From positions 1 to 60,890 of the forward strand of contig JANQGJ010000004.1 of assembly GCA_028277395.1 (NCBI GenBank): a DNA stretch of 60,890 nucleotides, read 5' to 3'. The stretch comes from Bacteroidales bacterium. GTDB taxonomy: Bacteria > Bacteroidota > Bacteroidia > Bacteroidales > F082. A program made the translations under genes and the position numbers. Positions 8,894-18,420 of the stretch are shown piece after piece. Within the stretch, counting starts at the first letter, position 1, and the number at the start of each line of letters is the position of its first letter. A model generated the notes under the pieces. That model had not been told where the DNA came from and made no database searches. It saw only the letters and a list, made by a program, of their open reading frames with translations.

Positions 8894-11044
8894 ATGAAAA
8901 ACCGGAAACGCCATAGTATTTTTGGAATTATATTCCTTTTATATGCTTCCTTTAATACAGGTGTATTGTTTTCTCAAACGATCGTGATTGCTGACACAAT
9001 AAATAACATCAATGATACCACAAGTTTAAATATTGATGAAGTTGTAATAACAGGCACAAGAAAAGCAAAAAGAATTATTGACATTCCTTATCCTGTAAAC
9101 AGAATTGAGTATCTTGATTTTAAATATGATAAGAAAATAGCAGTTGATAATGTTCTGTCGTCGGTTCCCGGAATGTTCCTGCAGTCACGCTATGGAAATC
9201 ATGATGTGAGGATATCCATAAGGGGATTTGGAAGCAGATCAAATTCAGGAATAAGAGGTGTAAGAATATTACTTGATGATATTCCTGAATCGGAACCTGA
9301 CGGACAAACCAGAATTGAAGCCATTGATTTTAACTCTATAGGAAGTATTGAAGTTGCCAAAGGAAACCAGTCATCACTTTATACAAATGCCCCGGGAGGT
9401 GTAGTAAATTTCATAAATGACATCGAATTTACCAGATCATTTGGTTCTGTGTTTAATCATTTCGGATCTTTTGGATTAATAAGAAATGGTCTAAAAGCCG
9501 GTATCAGGACAGAAAACTATGGTTTACTTACCACTTTTAGTAATCATAGTTACACCGGGTACAGAGAACATAATAATGAACACTGGAATATTATCAATGC
9601 AGTTGTTGAAACCAGCAATTCAGGAAATTCCGGATTAAAGCTTCTGTTTTACTTTGCAGATGGCGAAATAAAACTTCCCGGTTCGTTAACTAAGGAAGAA
9701 TTTAATGAAGATCCCTTCCAGGCCGATCAGAGAGCGATTGACAGGGATTTAAAACGAATTTCTACCAAAGGAAGACTTGGGATCAGGTACTATTCGAGGT
9801 TTGGGAATAAATTAAATAACAATTTTGAACTAACTACATATGTAACAATAAAATACTTTGAAAGAACATCACAGGTTTACAGAATAATCAGTCGAAACGG
9901 GCTTGGATTAAGGGTCAAATACTCTAATGAATCAAAGTTGTTTGGAAAGAAAAACGAAATAACAATAGGTAGTGATATATTGTTTCAACCTGCAAGGACA
10001 GAATACTACGATAATATCAGCGGACAAAAAGGAGATCAGCTGTTACAACTTTTGAATGAGAAAATTTATAACAACGGATTCTATTTTGCTAATGATTTTG
10101 AGATCATCAGAAAGAAGTTAAACCTTTTGTTTACGGGAAGATATGACCTCACAAATTTTGATCTCAGGGAAGAAACATTACCGTCAAGGAAAGATAGCAG
10201 AACATTCAGCGCTTTCGTTCCAAAAGTTGCTCTTAACTATAAAATAACCCCAATAATTGCTGTTTATTCTTCATATAGTTTGAGTTACGACAGTCCTGCA
10301 AAAAATGAGCTTGACAGTTTTGATCCATCCTTACTATATAATCCTGATCTGGAACCACAGGAAACAAGAAGTCTTGAAGCAGGAATTAAAGGTTTTATCA
10401 TTGGTAAAAACAGGGACTACCTTAACAGGATCAGGTTTGAAACAACATTGTTTTACTTAAATATTGATAATGAAGTAGTGCCATATGAAGTTTTTGGTGA
10501 AGTTTATTTCCGAAATGCAGCAAAAACTATCCGAAAAGGAATTGAATTTGGATCTGACATTAATATTATCAAAAACCTTAACCTTAAAGTTTCTTATACT
10601 TTAAGTGATTTTGTGTATGATTCATATTCAGCCCTGAATATTAGTATTGATTCAACAGGTAATATAATAGAAACAGAAGAAGATTATTCCGGAAATATTG
10701 TTCCGAGTGTACCAAAAAATAATTTGTTTATGGCATTAGCGTATACCCAACCGGTTACCCGTAAGATAGATAGCTTCTTAAAATTCAGTTACTCAGGAAT
10801 AAGTGGTTTGTGGGTAAATGATGCTAATACCGATAAGACAAATGGTTATAATATACTCAACTCACTTATAGGTCTGGATATGAATTTTGGAAAACTGAAC
10901 ATCATGGTATCAGGTGGTGTTAGTAATCTTTTTGATGAATTATATGTTGGTTTCACAAACACTAATTCTGCCGATTCCAGATATTATGAGGCCGGAGAAC
11001 CGAGAAGCTTTTTTGGGTCCATAAACGTTGGTTACAGGTTTTAA
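8894..11044 (+). CDS. TonB-dependent outer-membrane receptor
   Basis: TonB-dependent receptors import large or scarce ligands (iron chelates, vitamins, oligosaccharides) through a 22-stranded barrel gated by a plug. The 716-residue product has a signal peptide ending FSQ, then a TonB-box-like segment (NIDEVVITGTRKAKR), then a plug domain with its hallmarks VLSSVPGMFLQ, ISIRGFGSRS, RVLLDDIP-like (RILLDDIP) and YTNAPGGVVNF. The rest is barrel, ending in Phe (SINVGYRF). It lacks the CarboxypepD-like repeat of SusC proteins and no SusD gene follows. It therefore looks more like the FecA/siderophore type, but the ligand is unknown. It sits between two Asp-box T9SS proteins on the same strand, suggesting joint surface use. 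Confidence 0.92.
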   Translation: MKNRKRHSIFGIIFLLYASFNTGVLFSQTIVIADTINNINDTTSLNIDEVVITGTRKAKRIIDIPYPVNRIEYLDFKYDKKIAVDNVLSSVPGMFLQSRYGNHDVRISIRGFGSRSNSGIRGVRILLDDIPESEPDGQTRIEAIDFNSIGSIEVAKGNQSSLYTNAPGGVVNFINDIEFTRSFGSVFNHFGSFGLIRNGLKAGIRTENYGLLTTFSNHSYTGYREHNNEHWNIINAVVETSNSGNSGLKLLFYFADGEIKLPGSLTKEEFNEDPFQADQRAIDRDLKRISTKGRLGIRYYSRFGNKLNNNFELTTYVTIKYFERTSQVYRIISRNGLGLRVKYSNESKLFGKKNEITIGSDILFQPARTEYYDNISGQKGDQLLQLLNEKIYNNGFYFANDFEIIRKKLNLLFTGRYDLTNFDLREETLPSRKDSRTFSAFVPKVALNYKITPIIAVYSSYSLSYDSPAKNELDSFDPSLLYNPDLEPQETRSLEAGIKGFIIGKNRDYLNRIRFETTLFYLNIDNEVVPYEVFGEVYFRNAAKTIRKGIEFGSDINIIKNLNLKVSYTLSDFVYDSYSALNISIDSTGNIIETEEDYSGNIVPSVPKNNLFMALAYTQPVTRKIDSFLKFSYSGISGLWVNDANTDKTNGYNILNSLIGLDMNFGKLNIMVSGGVSNLFDELYVGFTNTNSADSRYYEAGEPRSFFGSINVGYRF

Positions 11045-11082
11045 AGCAATATTTCAAAATGTAGTTACAAAGGAAACACCTA

Positions 11083-12792
11083 ATGAACTTAAATATGAAA
11101 CAAAAAACCAACACAGTCATTTTTAAAAGTTTTTTAGCATGTTTTCATGATGACTTCTATTTGTTGCTTTTCAGGGTTTTAGTTATTAGTCTGATAATTC
11201 TGTTATCAGCAAAAGAGATTTACTCCCAATCAGTTAACAGTGATTTATATCCATTATCCATTAGTGAGAATTACCGGATTCACCCAGGTAGTACAACTCA
11301 GACTGAAGTCTTTATCACCACAAGCCCTGTCGATGAAAATATTGTATTTTCTTCATGTAACACATTAACATTTATCCCTCTGTTCGTAAGTGAAGGAATT
11401 TTCGTTAGTACTAATGGAGGAACCAGTTGGACAGGTAATGACAGTTGTACCGGTGAGCCTGTAAATTTTCATGGTGGTGACCCCGGAATTGCTATTGATA
11501 AAGATGGAAGATTCATAATAACCAGGTTAAGTAATTCATTTCCGGGATTATTTTCTCATTTTTCATATGATAATGGTCAAACATGGACATCCCAGTCTGT
11601 TATTTCACTGTTAGATTCGGAAAGAGCATCCGTTATCAGTGATGGTGTTAGTACAAGTAATCATTATGGCAGGACCTATGCTTCATGGGTAGGTAAAACC
11701 CAGCCACCATATCCTGTATTATTTACATTTGTTGATAATGGCAATGAACAATGGAGTGATCCTGTGCCAATTAACTCACCTGACAAAAGAAGTGCAGGAG
11801 GTGATATTGCAACAGGACCTGGTGGAGAAGTATATGTTTGCTGGGCAGGAGTAACAGATGTATCACCATTCAGAGAGATTTATGTTGGATTTGCAAAATC
11901 GGGAGATGGAGGAACAAACTGGTCTGTCACAGAACAGGCTTTTGATATAAATGGCATAAACGGAATCCTGACTGATAAAAGTAACATTAGAGTTAACGGA
12001 TTACCAGGTATAGCAATAGATAAAACAAACGGTGTACGAAACGGATGGATTTATATTGTTACAGGGCAGAAGGATTTGGCCCCGGCAGGGAGTGATCCTG
12101 ATATAATCCTCTACAGATCTTCAGATAACGGAAACTCGTGGTCGGATGGGATCAGGGTAAATCAGGATCAGGTAAATAATGGTAAAACACAGTATTTCCC
12201 TGCAATTCATATTGATAATACCGGAGCCGTGGTAGTAATTTATTACGATGACAGAAATACGGCCACCGACTCTACCGGTGTTTTCCTGTCAAGATCCAAA
12301 GATGGAGGAAATACATGGCAGGATTATGAAATAAGTGATCACAACTTCAAACCTGAACCAATTGGAGCTCTGGGACAAGGCTATCAGGGCGACAATATTG
12401 ATATAACTTCTACCAATGAATCATTACTACCTGTTTGGATGGATAATTCAACCGGTAATTACCAGATCTGGACCTCAAAAATTGATATTAAAACAATTGA
12501 TGATTTACCGGTTGAAAAGGCTTCAATGGTCAAACTGGAACAGAATTTCCCAAATCCAATGATATCATCGTCAATAATTAGGTATAGTATTAACAAACAT
12601 GAATATGTGTCAATAAAATTTTATGACATCAATGGAAATTATTTGTTCAGCAGGGTTAACAAGATGAAACAACCAGGTGAACACAGTATTGTTGTAAACG
12701 GTTCTGAATTTTACAACAACAGCGGTCTTTATTATTATCAGATCAAATCCGAAAGTACTACAAAAACGAAAAAGTTAATACTACTTGATTAA
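11083..12792 (+). CDS. Secreted Asp-box (BNR/sialidase-like) protein with T9SS sorting domain
   Basis: The N-terminus has a long cationic/hydrophobic stretch ending in a signal cleavage region (ISLIILLSAKEIYSQ); ATGs at 11083 and 11095 are both possible. Five Asp-box turns of form SxDxGxTW are visible: STNGGTSW, SYDNGQTW, SGDGGTNW, SSDNGNSW and SKDGGNTW. They define a six-bladed-propeller-like fold as in sialidases. The C-terminus from residue 483 (VKLEQNFPNPM...) is a T9SS type A domain. The 3' end overlaps the convergent neighbour by 12 bases. It begins 38 bases after the TonB receptor and could be in its operon. Confidence 0.85.
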   Translation: MNLNMKQKTNTVIFKSFLACFHDDFYLLLFRVLVISLIILLSAKEIYSQSVNSDLYPLSISENYRIHPGSTTQTEVFITTSPVDENIVFSSCNTLTFIPLFVSEGIFVSTNGGTSWTGNDSCTGEPVNFHGGDPGIAIDKDGRFIITRLSNSFPGLFSHFSYDNGQTWTSQSVISLLDSERASVISDGVSTSNHYGRTYASWVGKTQPPYPVLFTFVDNGNEQWSDPVPINSPDKRSAGGDIATGPGGEVYVCWAGVTDVSPFREIYVGFAKSGDGGTNWSVTEQAFDINGINGILTDKSNIRVNGLPGIAIDKTNGVRNGWIYIVTGQKDLAPAGSDPDIILYRSSDNGNSWSDGIRVNQDQVNNGKTQYFPAIHIDNTGAVVVIYYDDRNTATDSTGVFLSRSKDGGNTWQDYEISDHNFKPEPIGALGQGYQGDNIDITSTNESLLPVWMDNSTGNYQIWTSKIDIKTIDDLPVEKASMVKLEQNFPNPMISSSIIRYSINKHEYVSIKFYDINGNYLFSRVNKMKQPGEHSIVVNGSEFYNNSGLYYYQIKSESTTKTKKLILLD

Positions 12793-14097
12793 CACCATCT
12801 TCTTCATACCGGATAATCTGTTATTATACTGAACCTGGTAATATAAAATCCCTGCAGACACATCTTTAGTGTTCAATTCAACTGTACAACTTTGGTTTTT
12901 ATCTGACTTTATCGAAATAGATTTTTCCAACACTCCACTTTGATTATATACATGTAATACTACAGGATCATTATTCTGAATATTTCCATTAATCCTGATT
13001 TTTATTTTTGTCTTATTGTTAAAAGGATTTGGATAATTCTGTTCTAATTCAATAATGTTTTCTGTTTGCTCAGGCTGATTAATCCCAACAGAAGTCGAGG
13101 CTTTATACTTTAAGAAAGCACCATTATACCCAACAGCATAACCAACAAGCGAATCTGTGAAATCTATTTTAAATACAGAGGTAAAATCAGGTGTATTTGT
13201 TTCTTCCCATGTTTCTCCTGCGTCCATGCTATAAACAAATTTGCGTTCTGTTCCCAGAGCTGCCCATCCTTCTTTGTCATTTACAAAATCCACGTCGTAG
13301 GCTATCCCCTGGACACCAATTTCGTCGTACTCCCAGTCATCACCTCCATTCGTTGTACGAATCATACCAACCCCATATCCAAAGTCCGGGTCTCCTCCCG
13401 ATCCAATTACATTAATAGTGTCAAACAAATATAATCCATGAACTTCATCTGCCGGAGCATCATCAGTACTAATAGCATACCATTTATCACCACCATTATT
13501 TGTACTCCAGATTACCCCGGCAATATCAAACATACCTCCAGAGGCATATCCATACTGATCATTAAGAAATTCAATATTTAATACAGGGAAAAAAGCCAAT
13601 GTACTTGTATCAATATTAGCAGGATGCCATGAGCTTCCACCATCCATGGTTCTAACCAACAAATGTGGTGAGCCTCCCATCCAGCCTGTTAAACTATCAA
13701 GATAAACTATACTGTTAATGAATACATTACTTATGAAAAATGGTTCAACTGACCATGTCTGACCACCATTATTGGTTTTTAGTAAAATTGACCCGTACGG
13801 AAATGTAGTATAATTAAGTGCTGATGCCCAGCCAATCTCATTGTCAAGAAAAAATACTGTAATTATATTATTATCGATATTGCTTTCCTGTATTTCCCAG
13901 CTTTGTCCACCATTATTTGTATGCATTATTAAACCGGAATCTCCAACTACCCAACCGGTCAGGCTATCATTGAAATGCAGGTCCAGTAAATTTTTATCTG
14001 TGGGAATGTCAAGTTTTTCCCATGTTCCCTGTGATTTAACAGCTAATGATAAAAACAGCATGCATACAACAACAAGAATAGGAAACCATACCTTCAT
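12781..14097 (-). CDS. Secreted YCF48-like propeller protein with T9SS sorting domain
   Basis: After a signal peptide (MKVWFPILVVVCMLFLSLAV, ending KSQ) the 438-residue product has six repeats, each built around a T-x-x-G-G-x-x-W turn: TNNGGQSW, TNNGGQTW, TMDGGSSW, TNNGGDKW, TTNGGDDW and SMDAGETW. The intervening blades carry GWVVGDSGLI and VGYAVGYNGAFLKY, which are typical of YCF48/HCF136-type propellers. The C-terminus (IIELEQNYPNPFNNKTKIKI onward) is a T9SS type A sorting domain. It most likely sits on the cell surface as a binding propeller. A promoter-like TAACTTTG lies 29 bases upstream. Confidence 0.83.
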   Translation of the reverse strand: MKVWFPILVVVCMLFLSLAVKSQGTWEKLDIPTDKNLLDLHFNDSLTGWVVGDSGLIMHTNNGGQSWEIQESNIDNNIITVFFLDNEIGWASALNYTTFPYGSILLKTNNGGQTWSVEPFFISNVFINSIVYLDSLTGWMGGSPHLLVRTMDGGSSWHPANIDTSTLAFFPVLNIEFLNDQYGYASGGMFDIAGVIWSTNNGGDKWYAISTDDAPADEVHGLYLFDTINVIGSGGDPDFGYGVGMIRTTNGGDDWEYDEIGVQGIAYDVDFVNDKEGWAALGTERKFVYSMDAGETWEETNTPDFTSVFKIDFTDSLVGYAVGYNGAFLKYKASTSVGINQPEQTENIIELEQNYPNPFNNKTKIKIRINGNIQNNDPVVLHVYNQSGVLEKSISIKSDKNQSCTVELNTKDVSAGILYYQVQYNNRLSGMKKMVLIK

Positions 14098-14125
14098 AAA
14101 AACTACTTTTTATTACTTATTTGAA

Positions 14126-14133
14126 CAAAGTTA
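14126..14133 (-). promoter_or_regulatory. Candidate -7 element (TAACTTTG) for the YCF48-like gene
   Basis: TA-AC-TTTG on the minus strand, 29 bases upstream of the ATG at 14097. It suggests this gene is transcribed on its own rather than only from the operon behind it. Confidence 0.45.
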
Positions 14134-14214
14134 ACAAAGTTGAACCGGTAAATCAATTATAAGGTATCATTAATTAAAGATCATGATTGTCTATCTAATA
14201 CGGAATGTTGGTAT

Positions 14215-15234
14215 CTATTTAATAACCTTTCTGATAAGAAAACTATCATTATCAAATATAACTTTCACAATATACAGACCTTTGTCGGGAAGATAATACC
14301 TGTTACTAACATTATACTCGTTAATAATCTTGTAATTCAGGTTGAATATTTTAATTTCCTTAATCACACCTGTTCCTGATTCAATGTACATGTGGTTGTC
14401 AACAATATCTATAGCTATATCATCATCAACTATCTGATGTATTCCAACTATTACATCCACATTAATGTCATCCGATGCACTACCACACGGATTTGTAACA
14501 GTTACTTCATAATTTCCGGCTTCAGTAACAATGATCGTTTGTGTTGTTTCACCTGTGGACCATAAATAACTACATCCCGGATTTCCGGCATCCAGAAGTG
14601 CAGAGCCTCCTTCATAAATTTCAATGTCTTCCCCCAAATCAACAACAGGCATTTCAAATACCTCAACTATCAGGATTGTTGGATCGCTAAGTCCGCAATC
14701 ATTTACAGCTCTGACTTCAATTGTATGCTCACCAGGTTCAGTCCAAAAATAAGACATCGATGATGAATCAGATATTTGAATTATACCGTCAACTTTCCAT
14801 TCACAGGATTCTCCTGCACCTACCTGGGTATAGTAATATGAAGTTGATCCTGCACACACCTCATTATCGCCTTGAATTGATGAAGGACTTTCCGGAACAT
14901 CACTAACATATACTATCAATGAGCCTCCATTAATAACAATTGTATCGCAATGAATTTCCAGTTCAAGCAGGAACTCACCGGCTTCAGTCCATGTAATTTC
15001 GATAACTCCAAATCCGGTAGAATAATAGTCCCCGTCTATGTACCATACAGATTCACAACCAAGTGGCAAGTCACAGGTATATTCGGTAGTTTCACCAACA
15101 CAAGCATATTCTGAACCTGACAACAAAGCAGGTTCCTCAGGAGGAGGTGGAATTGTATCAGTCAATAAATGTGCATTTGCATAATTACAATTACATAAAG
15201 CACTTATGACTAAAGATATTAATATATATCGCAT
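14215..15234 (-). CDS. Secreted protein with Ig/PKD-like domains and T9SS-type C-terminus
   Basis: The signal peptide is MRYILISLVISALCNCNYAN followed by a Pro-rich stretch (PPPPEEPALLSGS). Three repeated beta-sandwich modules follow, marked by paired Cys and phrases such as CVGETTEYTC, ITWTEAGEFLLELEI, YFWTEPGEHTIEVRA and CGSASDDINVDV. These resemble PKD/Ig-like domains common in Bacteroidota surface proteins. The last 75 residues (from HQIVDDDIAIDIV to SFLIRKVIK) have the strand pattern of a short T9SS sorting domain. It is the last gene of the minus-strand operon, 8 bases after the alkyltransferase-like gene, and may be cotranscribed with housekeeping genes. Confidence 0.75.
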   Translation of the reverse strand: MRYILISLVISALCNCNYANAHLLTDTIPPPPEEPALLSGSEYACVGETTEYTCDLPLGCESVWYIDGDYYSTGFGVIEITWTEAGEFLLELEIHCDTIVINGGSLIVYVSDVPESPSSIQGDNEVCAGSTSYYYTQVGAGESCEWKVDGIIQISDSSSMSYFWTEPGEHTIEVRAVNDCGLSDPTILIVEVFEMPVVDLGEDIEIYEGGSALLDAGNPGCSYLWSTGETTQTIIVTEAGNYEVTVTNPCGSASDDINVDVIVGIHQIVDDDIAIDIVDNHMYIESGTGVIKEIKIFNLNYKIINEYNVSNRYYLPDKGLYIVKVIFDNDSFLIRKVIK

Positions 15235-15242
15235 AACTGACC

Positions 15243-15569
15243 CTACATTTCAACTGATGGATCCCAAAAATTTTCTTTAAAGTTAACAATTTTATTTTGA
15301 TCAATCATTAATCCCTCACTTCGCAGCAGATCTGCCATAACATCGCTACCTCCAAAATGCTTCTTACCCGTAAGTAATCCATTACGATTTACAACCCTGT
15401 GAGCAGGAAGATTTACCGGTAAACTACCTGATGAATTCAAAGCCCAGCCAACCATTCTGGCTGATCCTTTACTTCCCAGATAAGCCGCAATCGCACCATA
15501 AGAAGTAACCTTCCCATAAGGAATACAAATAACCACATCATATACCTGTTGAAAAAAGCCCTTTTCCAT
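15243..15569 (-). CDS. Alkyltransferase-like protein (MGMT family, active-site Cys replaced by Ala)
   Basis: The 108-residue product is the DNA-binding half of O6-alkylguanine-DNA alkyltransferase, with VPYGKVTSYG-like (IPYGKVTSYGAIAAYLG), the arginine-finger region SARMVGWALNS and the active-site neighbourhood LPAHRVVNRNG. In true MGMT the last reads PCHRV. Here Cys is Ala, so it cannot accept an alkyl group. Proteins of this alkyltransferase-like (ATL) class bind O6-alkylguanine and flag it for nucleotide excision repair in the organisms where they have been studied. It lies 11 bases downstream of trmB in the same operon. Confidence 0.87.
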   Translation of the reverse strand: MEKGFFQQVYDVVICIPYGKVTSYGAIAAYLGSKGSARMVGWALNSSGSLPVNLPAHRVVNRNGLLTGKKHFGGSDVMADLLRSEGLMIDQNKIVNFKENFWDPSVEM

Positions 15570-15580
15570 AATAATGAATT

Positions 15581-16255
15581 TTACATTGGTTTTAACCTGA
15601 ATTTAAGATACTTGATCTTGGTTTTATTCTCAAGCCACTTCTTCTCATAATAGGTTTGAATTCCTGTGAGAGTTTCGCTAACATTCTCCCCGTAAACATC
15701 ATAGGAACATTCGAGAAGTTCATGCCCTCCTTCTTTTATTACATCCAGTGTATATTCAAAAAAAATAATATTATCAGTTTTGAGGTTAATAACACCATTT
15801 GGCTTAAGTACTTTATAATATCTTTCAATAAATTGCGGAGAAGTTAGCCTCCTCCTCTCCTTTATTGCACGTGGATGAGGGTCAGGAAATGTAATCCATA
15901 TCTCAGAAACTTCGTTCTTGCCAAACATATATTCGATAAGATTGATCCGTGATCTGATAAATGCTACATTCTTTAGTTTATAGTTTTCAGTATCTTTTAA
16001 TCCTTTCCATATTCTGGCACCCTTAATATCAATACCAATAAAGTTCTTTTCAGGGTTCATTCCGGCAAGTCCTACCGTATATTCGCCTTTCCCGCAACCA
16101 AGTTCAATTACTATTTCATTATTGTTATTAAAGAAGCTGTTTTTCCAGTTATTTCGATATTCAAAACCATCAATAAGATGTTCATAACTTAACTGGAACA
16201 TATTATCAAATTCTTCATTTTCAGCGAACCGATGAAGTTTGTTCTTTTTACTCAA
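15581..16255 (-). CDS. trmB: tRNA (guanine-N7-)-methyltransferase
   Basis: TrmB methylates G46 in the variable loop of tRNAs with S-adenosylmethionine. The SAM-binding motif is ELGCGKGEY at residues 51-59, the acidic end of the next strand is IGIDIKGAR, and the TrmB signature FPDPHPRAIKERRRLTSPQF starts at residue 123. The length of 224 residues is normal. It follows the HU-like/SPOR gene by 16 bases and precedes the ATL gene by 11 bases, so it is part of the minus-strand operon. Confidence 0.95.
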   Translation of the reverse strand: MSKKNKLHRFAENEEFDNMFQLSYEHLIDGFEYRNNWKNSFFNNNNEIVIELGCGKGEYTVGLAGMNPEKNFIGIDIKGARIWKGLKDTENYKLKNVAFIRSRINLIEYMFGKNEVSEIWITFPDPHPRAIKERRRLTSPQFIERYYKVLKPNGVINLKTDNIIFFEYTLDVIKEGGHELLECSYDVYGENVSETLTGIQTYYEKKWLENKTKIKYLKFRLKPM

Positions 16256-16271
16256 AACAGGGAATTTTAAT

Positions 16272-17573
16272 CTATTTTACAAGTAACCAGGCCTTCGGGT
16301 CATTTTCATTTCTAATTGCCAACAGTTCTTTATTTGCCTGACTTCTATTACTAAAAGCATCGAAAGCTACACGATACATTCCATATTTATTAGTATCAGC
16401 GATAAGGGCATTGAATCCTTCTTTTCGCAGATTATCAACAAGTCGTTTCGCATTGGATTCTTTGGAAAATGAGCCGGCAATAATAAAAAATCTGTTAATT
16501 GATACAGGTTCAGGGGCTGATTTCAAATCAGTTGAACCAATATTTGTTTGTTTTGGTTCGGAAATCTCAGAGATTGGGTTATTAATATCTCCACTCATGT
16601 CATCATCTTTCTCCAGGTCAATCGGGATATCAGTTACAACAGGGTTCAAGGTTTCTTCTTTAGTTGTTTCCACATTACTAACCTCTGAATCGTTCTCTTT
16701 ACTTTCCTCAGAAGTACTATTATTTCTTATGGTTACATAACCTGCTGATGACTTAACTATTACAGGTTCCGTGGTTTCATTAATAACCACTGGAAATAAT
16801 GATGCAGTACTCCTGCTAAGTTTAGCTACAGGAGTTGAGTTAATGTTTGTAGCTAAATAATCGTTAACACTGGAATAAAAGAATGGGATATGTGATGAGT
16901 ACCTGTCGAAATAATATTTCATGGCATCTCTGCGCATATATACATATGCAATGCCCATAGCGAACATAACGAAGGCGAGGAATATTATCTGGTTGGTCAA
17001 TGATGACTTCCTTCGGTTTGCCTGCATCTTTCTGGAAACAGGTTTTTTCTCTTCGGTAACTTTTTTATCAATTCTTTCTGAGCTTCCGGGTTTGGACTTG
17101 GTTTTATCAATAGCAGATTTAACTACTTTTTTAATCTTATCCTCATCAGAAACCCGGCGAATGGAAGGTGATACAAGAGTTCCCAGTCCGAATGAATCGG
17201 CTTTGTAGTTTACTGATGTATCCTGTTTAAAAGTAATATTTCCTTCAGAATCTTTGGCAATTGAGCCGATATTTTTGAAATTTATCTTTTTACCTGATTC
17301 CAATGCGTTATGACATAGAAGTACAAATTTGTCAACATTCTGTTTTGCTGCTTTATACGAAATCTCTTCATGCTGGGCAACATAATTGATGAGTAGTCCA
17401 TCATTGGCACGCAGATGAATATTAAAATGAACGTTTCTGAATGGCGGTGAAAATCTGTCAGTAACTTTATTAATGGTTACAGACTGATCTTCAGCTATAA
17501 ACCCGCCTAATCCGGGTATTACAACACATTCATAATCATATAATAAATCACCAACGTATCCTGCTATCTTCAT
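16272..17573 (-). CDS. Membrane-anchored HU-like (CCDC81-type) protein with SPOR domain
   Basis: Residues 1-130 match the two small HU-related domains found in tandem in Bacteroidota (IPGLGGFIAEDQ, RFSPPFRNVHFN, NDGLLINYVA, then INFKNIGSIAKDSEGNITF). A basic linker leads to one transmembrane helix at about 194-213 (NQIIFLAFVMFAMGIAYVYM). After an acidic/Ser-Thr-rich periplasmic linker, residues about 361-433 form a SPOR domain (FFIIAGSFSKESNAKRLVD... YRVAFDAFSNRSQA). SPOR domains bind denuded septal peptidoglycan. The architecture suggests a protein linking a cytoplasmic HU-like module to the division-site cell wall. Whether the HU part binds DNA is unknown. Confidence 0.85.
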   Translation of the reverse strand: MKIAGYVGDLLYDYECVVIPGLGGFIAEDQSVTINKVTDRFSPPFRNVHFNIHLRANDGLLINYVAQHEEISYKAAKQNVDKFVLLCHNALESGKKINFKNIGSIAKDSEGNITFKQDTSVNYKADSFGLGTLVSPSIRRVSDEDKIKKVVKSAIDKTKSKPGSSERIDKKVTEEKKPVSRKMQANRRKSSLTNQIIFLAFVMFAMGIAYVYMRRDAMKYYFDRYSSHIPFFYSSVNDYLATNINSTPVAKLSRSTASLFPVVINETTEPVIVKSSAGYVTIRNNSTSEESKENDSEVSNVETTKEETLNPVVTDIPIDLEKDDDMSGDINNPISEISEPKQTNIGSTDLKSAPEPVSINRFFIIAGSFSKESNAKRLVDNLRKEGFNALIADTNKYGMYRVAFDAFSNRSQANKELLAIRNENDPKAWLLVK

Positions 17574-17643
17574 TTATCAACTATTTGTACGTTCAAAAAC
17601 TTAAATTCGGAACCTGCTAAAATAAACAAATTATACGGACTTA

Positions 17644-18390
17644 TCAAGTATTAGTTTCAAGTTTTAGCAAGTCTTCGGGGGTATCAATTGAAATACTTTC
17701 ATAATCAGTAATATCAACTGAAACATTTATTCCGTTTTCAAGCCATCGCAGTTGTTCAAGACTTTCGGCCTTTTCAAGGATTCCAGGAGGCATTTCTGCT
17801 ATTTTTTTCAATACATCAACCCTGTAACCATATATTCCGATATGCTTAAAATAAGTACAATTCTGCAACCAGGATTCTTTATCTATACCTCTTTGAAACG
17901 GTATTGCATTTCTGCTGAAATATAAAGCAATCTTTTGGGTTGAAAATACAACTTTCACAACATTGTTATCGAATAATTCGCTTTTAGAATTGATTTTCTT
18001 AACAAGAGTTCCTATCTGGATACCGGATTGTGAGAACATACGGGCAACAGTATCAATTTGTACAGGATCTATAAAAGGTTCATCGCCCTGAATATTAACA
18101 ACGGAATCATAATATTTTCCTCTACTTTCCAATAATGAGATAGCTTCATTTGATCTGGATGTGCCATTCAAATGATTCTTTCCGGTCATTAAAGCATCAC
18201 CTCCAAAAGCCAGTACATGATCATATATTCTGTTATCATCAGTTGCCACAACCACCTCTGATAATAGTTTTGACTTAAGTGACTGTTCATAAACCCTTTG
18301 AATCATACTTTTGCCCATGATATCTGCCAAAGGCTTTCCCGGAAATCTGGTTGAATCGAATCTTGCAGGAATAATTCCAATACAGCGCAT
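17644..18390 (-). CDS. kdsB: 3-deoxy-manno-octulosonate cytidylyltransferase (CMP-KDO synthetase)
   Basis: KdsB activates KDO with CTP for the inner core of lipopolysaccharide. The N-terminal nucleotide-binding motif IIPARFDSTRFPGKPLADI is complete, followed by VVVATDDNRI, NGTSRSNEAI, VNIQGDEPFIDP and the C-terminal LEQLRWLENG. The 248-residue length is standard. It sits 30 bases downstream of the deoxynucleoside kinase gene and indicates an LPS-bearing Gram-negative cell. Confidence 0.96.
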   Translation of the reverse strand: MRCIGIIPARFDSTRFPGKPLADIMGKSMIQRVYEQSLKSKLLSEVVVATDDNRIYDHVLAFGGDALMTGKNHLNGTSRSNEAISLLESRGKYYDSVVNIQGDEPFIDPVQIDTVARMFSQSGIQIGTLVKKINSKSELFDNNVVKVVFSTQKIALYFSRNAIPFQRGIDKESWLQNCTYFKHIGIYGYRVDVLKKIAEMPPGILEKAESLEQLRWLENGINVSVDITDYESISIDTPEDLLKLETNT

Positions 18391-18420
18391 ATAATTTTTG
18401 GTTGTTGTTATATGTAACAG

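Noticed and set aside
12520..12792. A separate small gene for the C-terminal domain of the Asp-box protein
   Set aside because: It is the in-frame T9SS sorting domain of the same protein.
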